Source: Allobosea sp. UNC402CLCol (GTDB lineage: Bacteria > Pseudomonadota > Alphaproteobacteria > Rhizobiales > Beijerinckiaceae). Taken from it: DNA of 64,000 bases. The DNA lies in the NCBI RefSeq assembly GCF_000745475.1, contig NZ_JQJJ01000002.1, positions 1 through 64,000 on the forward strand. The letters are read 5' to 3'. The notes below the pieces were generated by a model that was not told the DNA's origin, did not search any database, and was given only the letters and a program-made list of their open reading frames with translations. A program made the translations under genes and the position numbers. Below, in pieces: positions 8,590 through 17,464 of the stretch; position 1 is the stretch's first letter; each line of letters begins with the position of its first letter.

Positions 8590-9384
8590 TCATTGTCCGG
8601 TCGCGTCGACGCGCCGTGGCCCATAGGGCTCGAGCCCGGTCGGTTCGTGCAGATTGGTGCGGCGCCGGTTGAAGATGCAGGTCGCGTCCTGGCCATTGCG
8701 CAGCGTCCACTGCGCCGCGACCTTGTCGACGACGACATACGGTCCTTCCGTCCGGAAATTGACCAGGCTCTCGTTGCGGTCGCCATCGACGATATAGATC
8801 GCCGGCGTCTCACCCTCGAAACGGAACCAGGTCTTGGTCCCGTCGTCGAACACGGTCACGGGTTTGTTGGCGGAAGCACCCTTGTAGCCGTACTCGCTAT
8901 TGGCATTGGCGATATTGAGGGCCTTCAGATTGGGATGGGCGGCGCGCTCTTTGGCGGCCGCGAGCAGGCGCGCATCGGCCTCGTCATCCGGGAAGCGGAA
9001 GCGCACGGCGTAGGTCTGGTTTTGGACAGGATGCGTGTTCGAGCGCAGCAGGAAGACATAGACACGCTTGGTGGTGACGACATTCAGGTTCGATTGGGCG
9101 TTCTTCTCGACCGGTTTGACGAAGATGATGTCGCCCTTGCGATTGGGCTCGACCTTCCAGGCGATCGCATCGCCAAGCGCGAGGGTCTCGATCTTCTCGT
9201 CCGACTGGAGCTGGATCATCGTCGAGGTGCCGTAGCTGGCGTCGATCGCCGTGACATTGTCGCGGTTGTAGGCGACGTCGCGGATGCGCGCGTCGGTTCG
9301 GCCCGGCCTCGGCGTCGCCTCGGCGCAAGCTGCGGAGATTGGCAGGGCCGAGATCGCGAGGCCAAGCAGGATGCGCCGGATCAC
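8590..9384 (-). CDS. virB9: VirB9 (TrbG-type) outer-membrane core protein
   Basis: 264 residues. An N-terminal Sec signal (RRILLGLAISALPISAACA) is followed by the VirB9/CagX fold with NNxDR-like blocks YNRDNVTAI and the C-terminal VDKVAAQWTLRNG segment. The GTG start shares bases with the virB8 stop (GTGA), which fixes the start at 9384. With VirB7 and VirB10 it builds the outer-membrane ring of the conjugation channel. Confidence 0.9.
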   Translation of the reverse strand: MIRRILLGLAISALPISAACAEATPRPGRTDARIRDVAYNRDNVTAIDASYGTSTMIQLQSDEKIETLALGDAIAWKVEPNRKGDIIFVKPVEKNAQSNLNVVTTKRVYVFLLRSNTHPVQNQTYAVRFRFPDDEADARLLAAAKERAAHPNLKALNIANANSEYGYKGASANKPVTVFDDGTKTWFRFEGETPAIYIVDGDRNESLVNFRTEGPYVVVDKVAAQWTLRNGQDATCIFNRRRTNLHEPTGLEPYGPRRVDATGQ

Positions 9385-10097
9385 GGCTGGCTCCCGGCGG
9401 TGCCCGGCGAAGGAGCCGTCTCCTGGTCGCGGCGATATTCGAGCACCTGGAACCCGAGCGGGTTGTCGAAGCGCCATTGGTTGCGCATCGGCGTCGCGGT
9501 GTAGCGGAAACGGACGAGCGAGACCCAGTGGCGGGTCAGGATGTTGGTCGCCGCTTTCTGGTCGGTCGAGAAGCGCACCAGCGCCGTGCGGTTGTTCGGG
9601 AAAGTCACGGATTTGATGGTGACCGCGACCTCGGTGTTCGAGCCGAAAAGCTTGACCGGATTGTTCGGGTTCGCCGGCGAGTAGATCTCCGTGAGCTCGC
9701 GCGAGGCATCGCCGGCCGAAAGCAACTGGGCGAGGTTGAAATTGTCCTTGAGCGCGCGGGGATCATAGGTCTCTCGCGCCTTGATATAGCGCACGACACT
9801 GAACATGGTGACGGCTTCGTCCTGGGTCAGCGCGCCCTCCGCCATCGGACGCTTGACCTCGACGAATCCCGTGGTCTTGTCGACCACGACCATATAGGGC
9901 TCGTAGGTCTTGAGCGGCACGAGCAGGGCGAGCAGGCCGAGCGCGACGATCGCGACAAGCGACATCACCGCCGCGACGACCCAGGCAAGTGCCCGCGAAT
10001 TGCGGTTGCGGCGAGCGAGATCATGTTCCCAGCTCGTGCCCTCAGCATAATAGCGCGGATCGACCCGAGGTTTTTCCGATGCGGCGACCTCGCTCAT
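9381..10097 (-). CDS. virB8: VirB8 inner-membrane assembly factor
   Basis: 238 residues: cytoplasmic N-terminus, one membrane helix near residues 38-58 (ALAWVVAAVMSLVAIVALGL), and the NTF2-like periplasmic domain containing ARETYDPRALKDNFNLAQLL and the NPLGFQVLEYRRDQE end. VirB8 nucleates channel assembly. It overlaps virB6 and virB9 by 4 bp each, implying strict stoichiometric coupling. Confidence 0.92.
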   Translation of the reverse strand: MSEVAASEKPRVDPRYYAEGTSWEHDLARRNRNSRALAWVVAAVMSLVAIVALGLLALLVPLKTYEPYMVVVDKTTGFVEVKRPMAEGALTQDEAVTMFSVVRYIKARETYDPRALKDNFNLAQLLSAGDASRELTEIYSPANPNNPVKLFGSNTEVAVTIKSVTFPNNRTALVRFSTDQKAATNILTRHWVSLVRFRYTATPMRNQWRFDNPLGFQVLEYRRDQETAPSPGTAGSQP

Positions 10098-11227
10098 GAC
10101 TGCCCTCCCCGCTCGCGGGTTCGCGGCGCGGCAGCCTGGTTGCGAATCTGGTCGGCGAGCCGGCGGAATTCGGCCGTCTCAGCCCAGGAGCCGGCGCGCA
10201 GGCCAACGCGGGCGCGCTGACGAGCGGTCAGTTCCTCGCGCCGCGACAGCGATGCTGGCTTGAAGGGATTGCGCAGATCGAGCCGGATCCGGTTGGCGGC
10301 GAGGCCGAGACGATAGCCGGTCGCTGTCGCCAGCACGGCGCCGATCCGCGGAGCGTGGACCGGAACGCCGCCGGCGATCGCCGCGGCGACGTTGTTGATC
10401 TGAGCGAGCAGCAGGACGCCGATGATGGCGAGTAGAACGACCGGACCGATCGTGGCCCAGGTCGCGGATTTGCTGCCGGCGACGCCGTTCAGCGCATCGA
10501 TCGATTGCTGGATCAGCGAGACGTAGAAGGCGAGGAAGGCGTAGACGAGGACCTGTACCACGAAATACTGCGCGATCGCGCCGAGCCAGCCGCTGAAGAA
10601 GCGGCTCGTCACGCCGAAGAGCAGCAGGATGATGAAGAGCGGCGCGAGCGCGAGCAGCAGCCACATGAACATCTTCGAGAGAATGATCAGGAAAATCGCG
10701 AAGCCGATCAGGATCGCCATCGCGACATAGAAGACCGCGGCGAAGATGTAGGGTCCCCAATTGGTGATGCCGGCATTCTGCAGAAAGGCTTCGGTGGCGC
10801 TGTTCGTCGTATCCCATATGTTCTGCAGGGCATTCTGGACGCCGTTGACGGAGGTCAGGTTCGCCGAGGTGCCGGTGCCGTTGGCGGTGGTGACGACGCT
10901 GAGCAGCGCGTTGCCGATGGCCGAGGGGCCGCTGTTCATGGCGTTGTAGATCAGGGTCTGGAAATCGTTCCAGCTTGTGGCCAGTGCGTAGATGATGAAG
11001 GCCCGGAGCAACCTGAAGGCATGCTCGGCCGGGCCGCCGGTCGCGGTTCCCTGCCAGATGCCGACACCCCAGAAGATCACGTAGAGCGTAAGCAATAGCC
11101 CGGCGACGCTGGTGGCGCCGCCGGAAGTCGACGCGTTCGCCAGCGCCTGATAGGCGTTCGAGACATAGTTCTGCCCGATCTGGTCGACGGATTGCAGAAG
11201 CGTCGTGACGCTGAAGCTGTTGCCCAT
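10094..11227 (-). CDS. virB6: VirB6 polytopic channel protein
   Basis: 377 residues with about six hydrophobic helices, from residue 40 (SVAGLLLTLYVIFWGVGIW) to about 290, in the TrbL/VirB6 pattern, and a large periplasmic loop around residues 105-160 containing the Asn/Thr-rich stretch. It forms the inner-membrane part of the DNA pathway. The charged C-terminal tail (about 310-377) is probably cytoplasmic. It follows the lipoprotein gene by 8 bp. Confidence 0.88.
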   Translation of the reverse strand: MGNSFSVTTLLQSVDQIGQNYVSNAYQALANASTSGGATSVAGLLLTLYVIFWGVGIWQGTATGGPAEHAFRLLRAFIIYALATSWNDFQTLIYNAMNSGPSAIGNALLSVVTTANGTGTSANLTSVNGVQNALQNIWDTTNSATEAFLQNAGITNWGPYIFAAVFYVAMAILIGFAIFLIILSKMFMWLLLALAPLFIILLLFGVTSRFFSGWLGAIAQYFVVQVLVYAFLAFYVSLIQQSIDALNGVAGSKSATWATIGPVVLLAIIGVLLLAQINNVAAAIAGGVPVHAPRIGAVLATATGYRLGLAANRIRLDLRNPFKPASLSRREELTARQRARVGLRAGSWAETAEFRRLADQIRNQAAAPRTRERGGQS

Positions 11228-11235
11228 CGCTCTCC

Positions 11236-11430
11236 TCAGATCGGCCGCATCGGGCCGCAGGGCGTCAGCGAGGTGAACACCGCAGGAGCCAGCGGTTCGT
11301 TTCCCGCGTATGAGGCGATCGAGGAACCGTCCTCATCGGCGGCGCACGGCGCCTTCAATGGCTTGTAGGCGCAGCCGCCGAGGAGGCCGGTCAGCAACAT
11401 GAGCGTCGTCAGCCTGTGGAGGACCTTCAC
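11236..11430 (-). CDS. Small VirB7-like lipoprotein
   Basis: 64 residues starting at a GTG that overlaps the preceding stop. The signal ends in a lipobox (LLTGLLGGC, Cys at about 20), so the mature protein is a ~45-residue outer-membrane lipoprotein with two further cysteines. Its size, lipobox and position beside virB6 suit VirB7, which stabilises VirB9, but TrbK-type entry-exclusion lipoproteins look similar. I favour VirB7 by context. Confidence 0.6.
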   Translation of the reverse strand: MKVLHRLTTLMLLTGLLGGCAYKPLKAPCAADEDGSSIASYAGNEPLAPAVFTSLTPCGPMRPI

Positions 11431-11624
11431 GGTTTCGGCGCCTTCGGTTGCGTGAACGTCGTGGCGCGTGAGGCGTCCTTCGCTGCGTCGTCCGAACTCT
11501 GCGTGATGGCGGATGTCGCGGGGCGGATGGAGCGAGCCGTCGAGAAGCCGATTGCGGCCGCGACGAAGGCGATGACCAACCCGCCGAGGCACCACAGCAC
11601 GACCTTGCCGATGTTGCCTGTCAT
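11427..11624 (-). CDS. Small single-span membrane protein of the T4SS operon
   Basis: 65 residues: one strong transmembrane helix (about residues 8-28, VVLWCLGGLVIAFVAAAIGF), then a hydrophilic Ser/Thr/Asp tail. It is coupled on both sides by 4-bp overlaps to the VirB5-like gene and the lipoprotein gene, so it is genuine. Such small proteins in transfer operons are often surface/entry-exclusion factors, but nothing specific is recognisable. Confidence 0.6.
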   Translation of the reverse strand: MTGNIGKVVLWCLGGLVIAFVAAAIGFSTARSIRPATSAITQSSDDAAKDASRATTFTQPKAPKP

Positions 11625-12328
11625 GGAGTGAACTTCATGGCGCGGGCCGCTGCCGATTCCGCCGCGAGGCGATCGAGATTGGCCTGGTTGGCGGCGGCCG
11701 CGGCCGTGTTCACCGTGCCGCTGAGCTCATTGATGGTCTGGCCGGTCTGGATCTGAACTTGCGTGTTCTGATCGACGCTGCCCTTGAGATCCTGGGCCTT
11801 GCCGATTTCCTGGCCGCCTTGGGAGAAGGCCTGAGAACGCTGCCTCACCGCGCCTTGCGTGGAATCGATCAGCCCTGACAGGGTTGCCGCGACATTGACC
11901 GAGTTCTTGTAGGCGGTGTCGACCGGATGGGTCTTGCCGCCGACGAGCCCGGTGATGGTCTGCACCAGCTGCAGCCCGTTGATCAGCGAGGACACGATGT
12001 TCTGCGATCCGGAGCCCATCCCGGCGAAGGAGAGCGTCCCGCCCGAGATAACCGAGCCGAGTGAGGGGGCCGATCCCATGGAGAAGCCACCGCCGAGCGC
12101 CATCTGCGCGAGCGAGCCTTGCGCCTGAGACGAGCGGTCTCCGGTGACTGCGGCCAGCGTCCTTTGCGTGTGTTGCATGATCTGCTGGTCGGCGGTGAGG
12201 ATCTGACGCGTCGTGGAGGCGATTTCCTGGGCCTTGGCGAGATTGGCGTCGTCGCGGGTCGGGACTTGCGCGAAGACCGGGCTCGCGATGGCGATCGCAA
12301 GGCCTGAGAGCAGCAAGCGGGGACGCAT
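11621..12328 (-). CDS. VirB5-like exported coiled-coil protein
   Basis: 235 residues. A Sec signal (LLLSGLAIAIASPVFAQ) precedes long amphipathic helices typical of VirB5/TrbJ pilus-tip proteins (AKAQEIASTTRQILTADQQI; C-terminal AAAANQANLDRLAAESAAAR). Position between virB4 and virB6 matches virB5. It is one of two successive exported helical proteins, and I judge this the better VirB5 candidate. Confidence 0.65.
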   Translation of the reverse strand: MRPRLLLSGLAIAIASPVFAQVPTRDDANLAKAQEIASTTRQILTADQQIMQHTQRTLAAVTGDRSSQAQGSLAQMALGGGFSMGSAPSLGSVISGGTLSFAGMGSGSQNIVSSLINGLQLVQTITGLVGGKTHPVDTAYKNSVNVAATLSGLIDSTQGAVRQRSQAFSQGGQEIGKAQDLKGSVDQNTQVQIQTGQTINELSGTVNTAAAAANQANLDRLAAESAAARAMKFTP

Positions 12329-12339
12329 CGATCTCTCCC

Positions 12340-13170
12340 TTATCGGCTGTTGGCGGCGGTGGCCGCGTTCTGGATCTGCTCAAGGAAGAACAGGACGTTG
12401 CCGGCAGCATCGACATAGCGGGGCGTGACACAGGCCGGATCGCCTGAGGTGCCGGCTTCCGGCAACCGACAGCTCGACGGGGTGCGGCATGGATCGGGGG
12501 CGATCCCCGAACCGGTCGTGCCGGTCGGACAGACCGTTCCCGTTGCCGCCGGATGGGTGGCGCCACCTGCCCGCATCCCGCCGGCGGCGCGGCTTCCGTC
12601 GCTGCTGCGCGCGAGATTGAGGGCATTCAGCGCCGTCACCCATAAAGTCGCGGAGTTGATCGCCTCGTTCCAGGCGAGGTTGTTCTGGATCCGGGCCGCG
12701 CTGTTTGCATCAAGGGACGCCATCACCGTGTCGGTCGCGCCAACCTGCTGACCCGTTGCGCGAAAGCCATTCTGCGCCGCCTGCAGGGTCGAACGGCTGG
12801 CATCGAGACCACCGACGACATTGCCGGCGGACTGGAAGAGCGTCTGGTTGTTGAGGGCCGCGCCCTTCGCACCAGCAGCCGGCGTGACGGAACTCTGCGG
12901 GCTGTAGGCCTGGATCTTGCGGGCACCGTCACCGCTCTGCGGTTGCACGGCCGGGTTGGTGAGGTTGGCCTTCTTGCCCGTCGTCAGCGCGCATTTGACC
13001 CCCTTATTGGCCTCCTTGCGCTGGCTCGTGATCGGAACGAGCTTGACCGTCGTCCCGGCGGTCTCCGACTGCTTCGTCAGCAGGGCGGCATCGTTGACCG
13101 GGACATTCGCGAGTGCGGGCGCCGCGGCAAGCGAAGTCACGAGCGCAATAACGAGGCGTACCCGCTTCAT
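12340..13170 (-). CDS. Exported T4SS-operon protein, possible second VirB5-like
   Basis: 276 residues. A signal peptide ends near ALA, followed by a polar Gln/Asn/Ala-rich region and a helical middle (DTVMASLDANSAARIQNNLA). Its C-terminal half holds at least four Cys (TVCPTGTT, DPCRTPSSCRLP, DPACVTP), suggesting disulfides in the periplasm. It overlaps virB4 by 4 bp. I do not recognise a named family. It could be an auxiliary pilus or tip component. Confidence 0.6.
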   Translation of the reverse strand: MKRVRLVIALVTSLAAAPALANVPVNDAALLTKQSETAGTTVKLVPITSQRKEANKGVKCALTTGKKANLTNPAVQPQSGDGARKIQAYSPQSSVTPAAGAKGAALNNQTLFQSAGNVVGGLDASRSTLQAAQNGFRATGQQVGATDTVMASLDANSAARIQNNLAWNEAINSATLWVTALNALNLARSSDGSRAAGGMRAGGATHPAATGTVCPTGTTGSGIAPDPCRTPSSCRLPEAGTSGDPACVTPRYVDAAGNVLFFLEQIQNAATAANSR

Positions 13171-15578
13171 GAAGCCTCCCTCCCGAGGAAAATCGGCAGC
13201 CAGGTTGTAGGGTCGTCACCCACGCGGGCGCGCAGCGCGTCGAGCTCGGCCACCGTCTCGGTGCGTCCGGACAAGACCTTGATGAGATCGGGCATGCCGG
13301 CGAGGTTCAACCGTGCCACGACGCTGTCGCGCCCGTGCTTGATCAGGAAAGAGCGGCTTTCCGGCGCGGTCGAGCGGATCCACGCGATCTCGCGGCCGGA
13401 CAGGCGAAAGGCTTGGGCGTAGCTGTCGTCGTCGGCCTTCGGGTTCGGGAAGAAGATGTTGGTGCTGGTCTGTTCGATCAGCGTGTTCGACGTCTTCGAG
13501 CGAACGATATCGGCCGCCGATTGCGTGCCGAAGCCGATGATGCCGTTTTGCTTGCGGATCGTCTTCAGCTTGTCGCGGATGAAGAAGGCGAAGACATCGT
13601 CATCGAGCAGGCGCCAGCCCTCGTCGAGGAAGATCATGACCGGATCGCCGGTCAAAAGCTCCTCGGTCCGATGGAAGATGTACATCAGCGCCGCGGTGCG
13701 GATGACGGTATCGTCGAGCACCCGCGTCATGTCGAAGCCGAACACGCTCGAGATCGAGAACCGGTCCTCGTCATTGTCGAAGAGCCAGCCGCGCTGGTCG
13801 GCCCGCATCCAGCTTTCGAGCCGGGCAAGCAGATCCCCCTCTCCCGCCCGGATCCGCCCGCGCAGCAGGGTCGAGAAGGCTTTGAGCGTTCGACCTTCGG
13901 GGCCGGCGCCGAGTGAAGCCGCGATCGCATTGCGGATCACCTGCTCTTCGGAGGCCGAGAGCTCGCCGCCATTGCTCGGCCTCAGCATGAAGGCAAAGAG
14001 CTGGAACAGGAATTCGCGATTGGGTGCGGTATCCGGCAGCGAGAGCGGGTTGAAGCCGGTCGGCTCGCCAGGCACCAGCGTCTCGTACCGGCCGCCAAGC
14101 GCGCGGATGAAGATCTCGGCGCCGCGATCCTTGTCGACGAAGACGAGTTTTGGCCGCGGTTCGATCCGCTGGGTCTGCGCCGCGATGAACGAGAGGAACA
14201 CCGTCTTGCCCGAGCCGGTCGGGCCGAGCACGGTGAAGTTGCCGATGTCGCGGATATGATGGTTGTAATAATAGGCCGTCTGCGAGGTCGTCTCGAAGAC
14301 CGAGATCGCCGGTCCCCAATGATTGCCTGCAGGCCTGCCGCTGGGATAATTGTGCAGCGAGGTCAGTCCCGCAAAATTCTTCGACGAGAGGATCGACTTG
14401 CGGGCGATATAGGCGAAATTGCCGGGAAGTTGGGCCCAGAAGGCCGGCTCGCAATTGAGATCCTCGCGCACCCAGATGACCGAGCGATCGGTGAGAGCCG
14501 CGCCGACCGCTGTGACGGCCGCGCCGACCTCGGCGAGATCGCGACCAAGGCACATCACCGTCATGTGGTGCTCACCATAGATCGCCTCGGAGGCGAGGAG
14601 TTCGTCGCGCGCGGCGTCGAGATGCTCGGCGACGATCGAGCCGGCCTCGTCCGACATGTCGACCTGACGGGAGACACGTTCGATCTGCTTGGCCGCTTCC
14701 GGCCGGTCGACGATCGCAAAGCTCTGAGTTGCGATGAATTCGTGCGGGACGCGCAAGAGATTGTCGAAGGAGCCGGGCCCGGTCTGGGCCGGATATTCGC
14801 GGATCGAGACCATCGCGCCGAAGCGGGTGTCGGTGGGGCCGGCACCGCGCAGCTCGATCGCGTTGCGGCCGAAAAAGATGCGCTTCATCGCCAGCGCCTC
14901 TGCCAGATCCATGCGCGGCAGATGCATCGGCCGCGGCAGGCCGCCATTCAGCAACTGGACCAGGAACTCGAGCGGTTCGGAAAACCAGACGCCCTCGCGA
15001 TCGACGACGCCGAGCTGCCGGATGCCGTAGCCCGACAGGTTTTCGCGGATCGCGGTCGCGACGTCGCGCAACTCGCTCAGCGCTGTTTGCTGCGCAACCG
15101 ATGCGCCTGACTCGTCCTTGCGGCCGAGCAGCTTCGCCAGCATGAACTCGAAGGTCCCTGCCTGGCCCTGCAGCGGGCGGCGGACGAGCGTCAGGTAGAG
15201 ATCGTTGACGAACATCCGCCGCTTCGACAGCGCGGCATTATAGCGTTCGTCGAGCTCCCGGCAGAACGGATTGTCGAAGCTGGAGTCGATCCGGGGCTGA
15301 ACCTCGCGCCGCACGATATGGGAAACGAGGGCGAAGCGAGAATTCGCCAAGGTGCGCACGACGTCGTTGCGGCCGAGCAGGCGTGCATTGACCTCGCTGA
15401 GATCGGAGGTCTCGAAGGAATAGCCTTCGAGCTTGAAGATGGTCAGGACCAGACCGTCGCGCGTGCGGATGATATGGTCGTCGACATGCCTGGTATAGGG
15501 CACATGCGAGGAAACCGGGCGTTCGCGCCGCGCGACGGCGCCGAAGGTGAGTTCATCGAGCAGAGCGCGGGCGACCAC
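13167..15578 (-). CDS. virB4: VirB4 ATPase
   Basis: 803 residues. The N-terminal CagE/TrbE/VirB domain (about 1-430) is followed by the RecA-like motor with Walker A LGPTGSGKT (about 450-460) and Walker B VMIFLDEGW (about 655). It energises pilus biogenesis and substrate transfer at the inner membrane. The chosen start is a GTG at 15578, giving MVARALLDELTFGAVARRER, the expected VirB4 N-terminus. It overlaps the following gene by 4 bp. Confidence 0.95.
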   Translation of the reverse strand: MVARALLDELTFGAVARRERPVSSHVPYTRHVDDHIIRTRDGLVLTIFKLEGYSFETSDLSEVNARLLGRNDVVRTLANSRFALVSHIVRREVQPRIDSSFDNPFCRELDERYNAALSKRRMFVNDLYLTLVRRPLQGQAGTFEFMLAKLLGRKDESGASVAQQTALSELRDVATAIRENLSGYGIRQLGVVDREGVWFSEPLEFLVQLLNGGLPRPMHLPRMDLAEALAMKRIFFGRNAIELRGAGPTDTRFGAMVSIREYPAQTGPGSFDNLLRVPHEFIATQSFAIVDRPEAAKQIERVSRQVDMSDEAGSIVAEHLDAARDELLASEAIYGEHHMTVMCLGRDLAEVGAAVTAVGAALTDRSVIWVREDLNCEPAFWAQLPGNFAYIARKSILSSKNFAGLTSLHNYPSGRPAGNHWGPAISVFETTSQTAYYYNHHIRDIGNFTVLGPTGSGKTVFLSFIAAQTQRIEPRPKLVFVDKDRGAEIFIRALGGRYETLVPGEPTGFNPLSLPDTAPNREFLFQLFAFMLRPSNGGELSASEEQVIRNAIAASLGAGPEGRTLKAFSTLLRGRIRAGEGDLLARLESWMRADQRGWLFDNDEDRFSISSVFGFDMTRVLDDTVIRTAALMYIFHRTEELLTGDPVMIFLDEGWRLLDDDVFAFFIRDKLKTIRKQNGIIGFGTQSAADIVRSKTSNTLIEQTSTNIFFPNPKADDDSYAQAFRLSGREIAWIRSTAPESRSFLIKHGRDSVVARLNLAGMPDLIKVLSGRTETVAELDALRARVGDDPTTWLPIFLGREAS

Positions 15579-15587
15579 GACGCCACC

Positions 15588-15884
15588 TCAGACACTGTAG
15601 CTGTCGGCGCTCCAGAAGGAGCGTGAACGCGGCGGGCACTTCGCTGATTTGACGAAAAGGATCTCAAAGATCCGATCATCGCGCAGCGTCATGACGAAGC
15701 CGAGCAGATGCAGCGGGATTGCGACGAGCAGCATCATCAGATTGTGCGAGACGAGGAAGCAGACGCTGGTCACGACGCCGTTCAGCATGAAATACATGTA
15801 AGGCACGCCCATCAGCGTAGGCGCCCGTGTCAGCGCCTTGACCAAAGGTGTGATCAGCGGATCCTCGAGCTCGCTACCCGTCAT
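15588..15884 (-). CDS. virB3: VirB3 membrane protein
   Basis: 98 residues with the standard VirB3 pattern: DPLITPLVKALTRAPTLMGV, then two close hydrophobic helices (about 26-48 and 50-68) and a polar tail. The ATG at 15884 shares bases with the virB2 stop. A longer open frame continues upstream on the same strand but is only the antisense-free shadow of virB1/virB2. VirB3 works with VirB4 at the inner membrane. Confidence 0.9.
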   Translation of the reverse strand: MTGSELEDPLITPLVKALTRAPTLMGVPYMYFMLNGVVTSVCFLVSHNLMMLLVAIPLHLLGFVMTLRDDRIFEILFVKSAKCPPRSRSFWSADSYSV

Positions 15885-16210
15885 TGGCCGACTGCCGACT
15901 GGAAGAACTGGACGATCTGGGCGGAGCCGAAGACCAGCACGATGCCGAAGATGACGCTGCCGGCGATGCCCCAGGTCAGCCGCGCGGTCCAGGCGAAGAA
16001 GCCGCAGGCGATCACCGCGAGCGTCGCGAGCGAGGTCGCGATCGGTCCGGTCATCGTCGAGACCAGTTGCTGCAGGGTCGACTGGACCGGTTGCAGGGTG
16101 CCGCCGGATTGGGCGGACGCGGCGTTGGCGCCGAGTGCGAGAACGGTGCCGGCGAGAACGGTGCCGGCAAGGGTACGCAAGGTAGACGATAGGATCATCG
16201 GTGCCTCCAT
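15881..16210 (-). CDS. virB2: VirB2 pilin
   Basis: 109 residues. A long signal peptide (about 34 residues, ending near ANAASAQ) is followed by a ~75-residue mature pilin with two hydrophobic helices separated by WTARLTWGIAG, exactly the VirB2/TrbC layout. It polymerises into the conjugative pilus. The signal contains a near-duplicated LAGTVLAGTVLALGA segment caused by a short DNA repeat (GGCGAGAACGGTGCC) around 16150-16170. Confidence 0.9.
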   Translation of the reverse strand: MEAPMILSSTLRTLAGTVLAGTVLALGANAASAQSGGTLQPVQSTLQQLVSTMTGPIATSLATLAVIACGFFAWTARLTWGIAGSVIFGIVLVFGSAQIVQFFQSAVGQ

Positions 16211-16879
16211 TCAGTCGATGTGCATGACGAAGCCGTCGTTCCAGCCGGCGCCTGGCGGTGCCTTCGACGGAGATCTGCCGGCGACCGTGCGGCCGGGCGC
16301 GGGCAATGTGTAGAAGTCGTTGATGACCTCGGCGACGTAACGCACGGTCTCCGGATAAGCCGGAACGCCGCGGTTCTTCTCGACCGCATCCTCGCCGGCG
16401 TTGTAGGCGGCGAGGATGTAGAACGGGTTGCGGTACTTCTCGTGCAGAGCGCGCAGGAAGCGGATACCGCCGCGGACATTGCCGACCGGGTCGCAGAGAT
16501 CGACCTGGAAACGCTTTGCCGTCTCCGGCATGAGCTGCATCAGCCCGAAGGCTCCCTTCTCGGAGATCGCCACCGAATTGAACCGGCTCTCGATCTTGGC
16601 GACCGCGAGCACGAAGTCGGGATAAAAGTCCTCCTCCGTGGCGACACGGGTCACCAGCGCGCGCGCCTCCGCCGCAGGCAACGCCTTGTCGATGGAGCAG
16701 GGCGGCGTGGCTTGTGCTCTGTCGCTGCGTGCGGCTGGTGCGGGTATCGGCGACACCGGGATCACACGCCCCGACGCATCGACGGTGGCCAGCTGCGGCG
16801 GTGGACGCTCCTGCGCGCGGGCGCCCGCGGGGGCGATGGCGAAGATCGTTAATCCGACTGTCAGGCCTCGAATCCGCAT
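16211..16879 (-). CDS. virB1: VirB1 lytic transglycosylase
   Basis: 222 residues. A signal peptide (MRIRGLTVGLTIFAIAPAGARAQ) and a Pro-rich linker are followed by an SLT domain with the catalytic Glu in VAKIESRFNS, the EKGAFGLMQLMPETAK block and LAAYNAGEDAV. It opens the peptidoglycan so that the channel can be built. I choose the ATG at 16879 rather than an upstream start because the signal peptide begins cleanly there. It is the first gene of the virB operon, just inside the palindrome at 16896-16923. Confidence 0.9.
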   Translation of the reverse strand: MRIRGLTVGLTIFAIAPAGARAQERPPPQLATVDASGRVIPVSPIPAPAARSDRAQATPPCSIDKALPAAEARALVTRVATEEDFYPDFVLAVAKIESRFNSVAISEKGAFGLMQLMPETAKRFQVDLCDPVGNVRGGIRFLRALHEKYRNPFYILAAYNAGEDAVEKNRGVPAYPETVRYVAEVINDFYTLPAPGRTVAGRSPSKAPPGAGWNDGFVMHID

Positions 16880-16895
16880 CTCTCGGCTCTTCCAA

Positions 16896-16923
16896 TCTAA
16901 CATCTATTATAATAGATGTTAGA
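16896..16923. promoter_or_regulatory. Perfect 28-bp palindrome in the divergent virB promoter
   Basis: The 92-bp gap between virB1 (minus) and the exported-protein operon (plus) contains a fully self-complementary 28-bp sequence centred on TATTATAATA, between 16909 and 16910. The arms read TCTAACATCTATTA. The position and AT-rich centre suit a dimeric-repressor operator overlapping both promoters. No regulator gene lies within the two operons, so the binding protein is unknown. Confidence 0.75.
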
Positions 16924-16971
16924 CATAGCTGCTTCGGCACGAACTGGTCAACCCCGATCGCGGAGGAACGC

Positions 16972-17463
16972 GTGAGAGCTGTTCGGATGATGGTGATGCT
17001 TAGTGCATGCGGGTCGCTCTTGGTCGGCCCCGCGGCAGGCCAAGACGCTTCGTTCGGCTGCAAGGTGCTGCTCTGCTCGGCCGCAACTTCGCCGGGCTGG
17101 CCGAGCATCCCCTATTGCGTGCCGGTCATGCAGACCCTGTTTCGGATTCTCGCCAAGGGTGGGAGTTGGCCGAACTGCCCGGAAGCCCGCGCCAGCGGCC
17201 TTGGCTATGAGCCTTATCAGGCTTGCTCCGCTGGCCAGACGCCTGTCCTGGCTGGGGACGATGCCGGGATGGCGCTAACCGAAACCCCTCACGGCAATCT
17301 CTGCGCCGACCTGTCGAAACCGCGGCAGGACTGCTCGACGGATGCGGGCTGCCGCACGCGCTATCCGACGACCCCGCGCGCGACGCGCAGCGAACCGTAT
17401 TTCGTCGACATCGTCACGGCGAACGGCGCCCAGCGCTTCTACTTCTCGCTGCAGGGCTATTGA
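16972..17463 (+). CDS. TrbM/KikA-like exported conjugation protein
   Basis: 163 residues from a GTG preceded by GGAGG. Signal peptide to about residue 24, then FGCKVLLCSA, a Cys pair and spacing like TrbM/KikA-family proteins of conjugative plasmids, with further cysteines (PNCPEA, YQACSAG, QDCSTDAGCRTRY). It is periplasmic and probably disulfide-bonded. TrbM-like proteins are needed for efficient mating in some systems, with mechanism unclear. First gene of the plus-strand operon. Confidence 0.6.
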   Translation: MRAVRMMVMLSACGSLLVGPAAGQDASFGCKVLLCSAATSPGWPSIPYCVPVMQTLFRILAKGGSWPNCPEARASGLGYEPYQACSAGQTPVLAGDDAGMALTETPHGNLCADLSKPRQDCSTDAGCRTRYPTTPRATRSEPYFVDIVTANGAQRFYFSLQGY

Positions 17464-17464
17464 G

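Noticed and set aside
15588..17108. One very long minus-strand frame through virB3, virB2 and virB1
   Set aside because: Only its last 98 codons look like a protein (VirB3). The upstream part is Arg-rich shadow of virB1/virB2.
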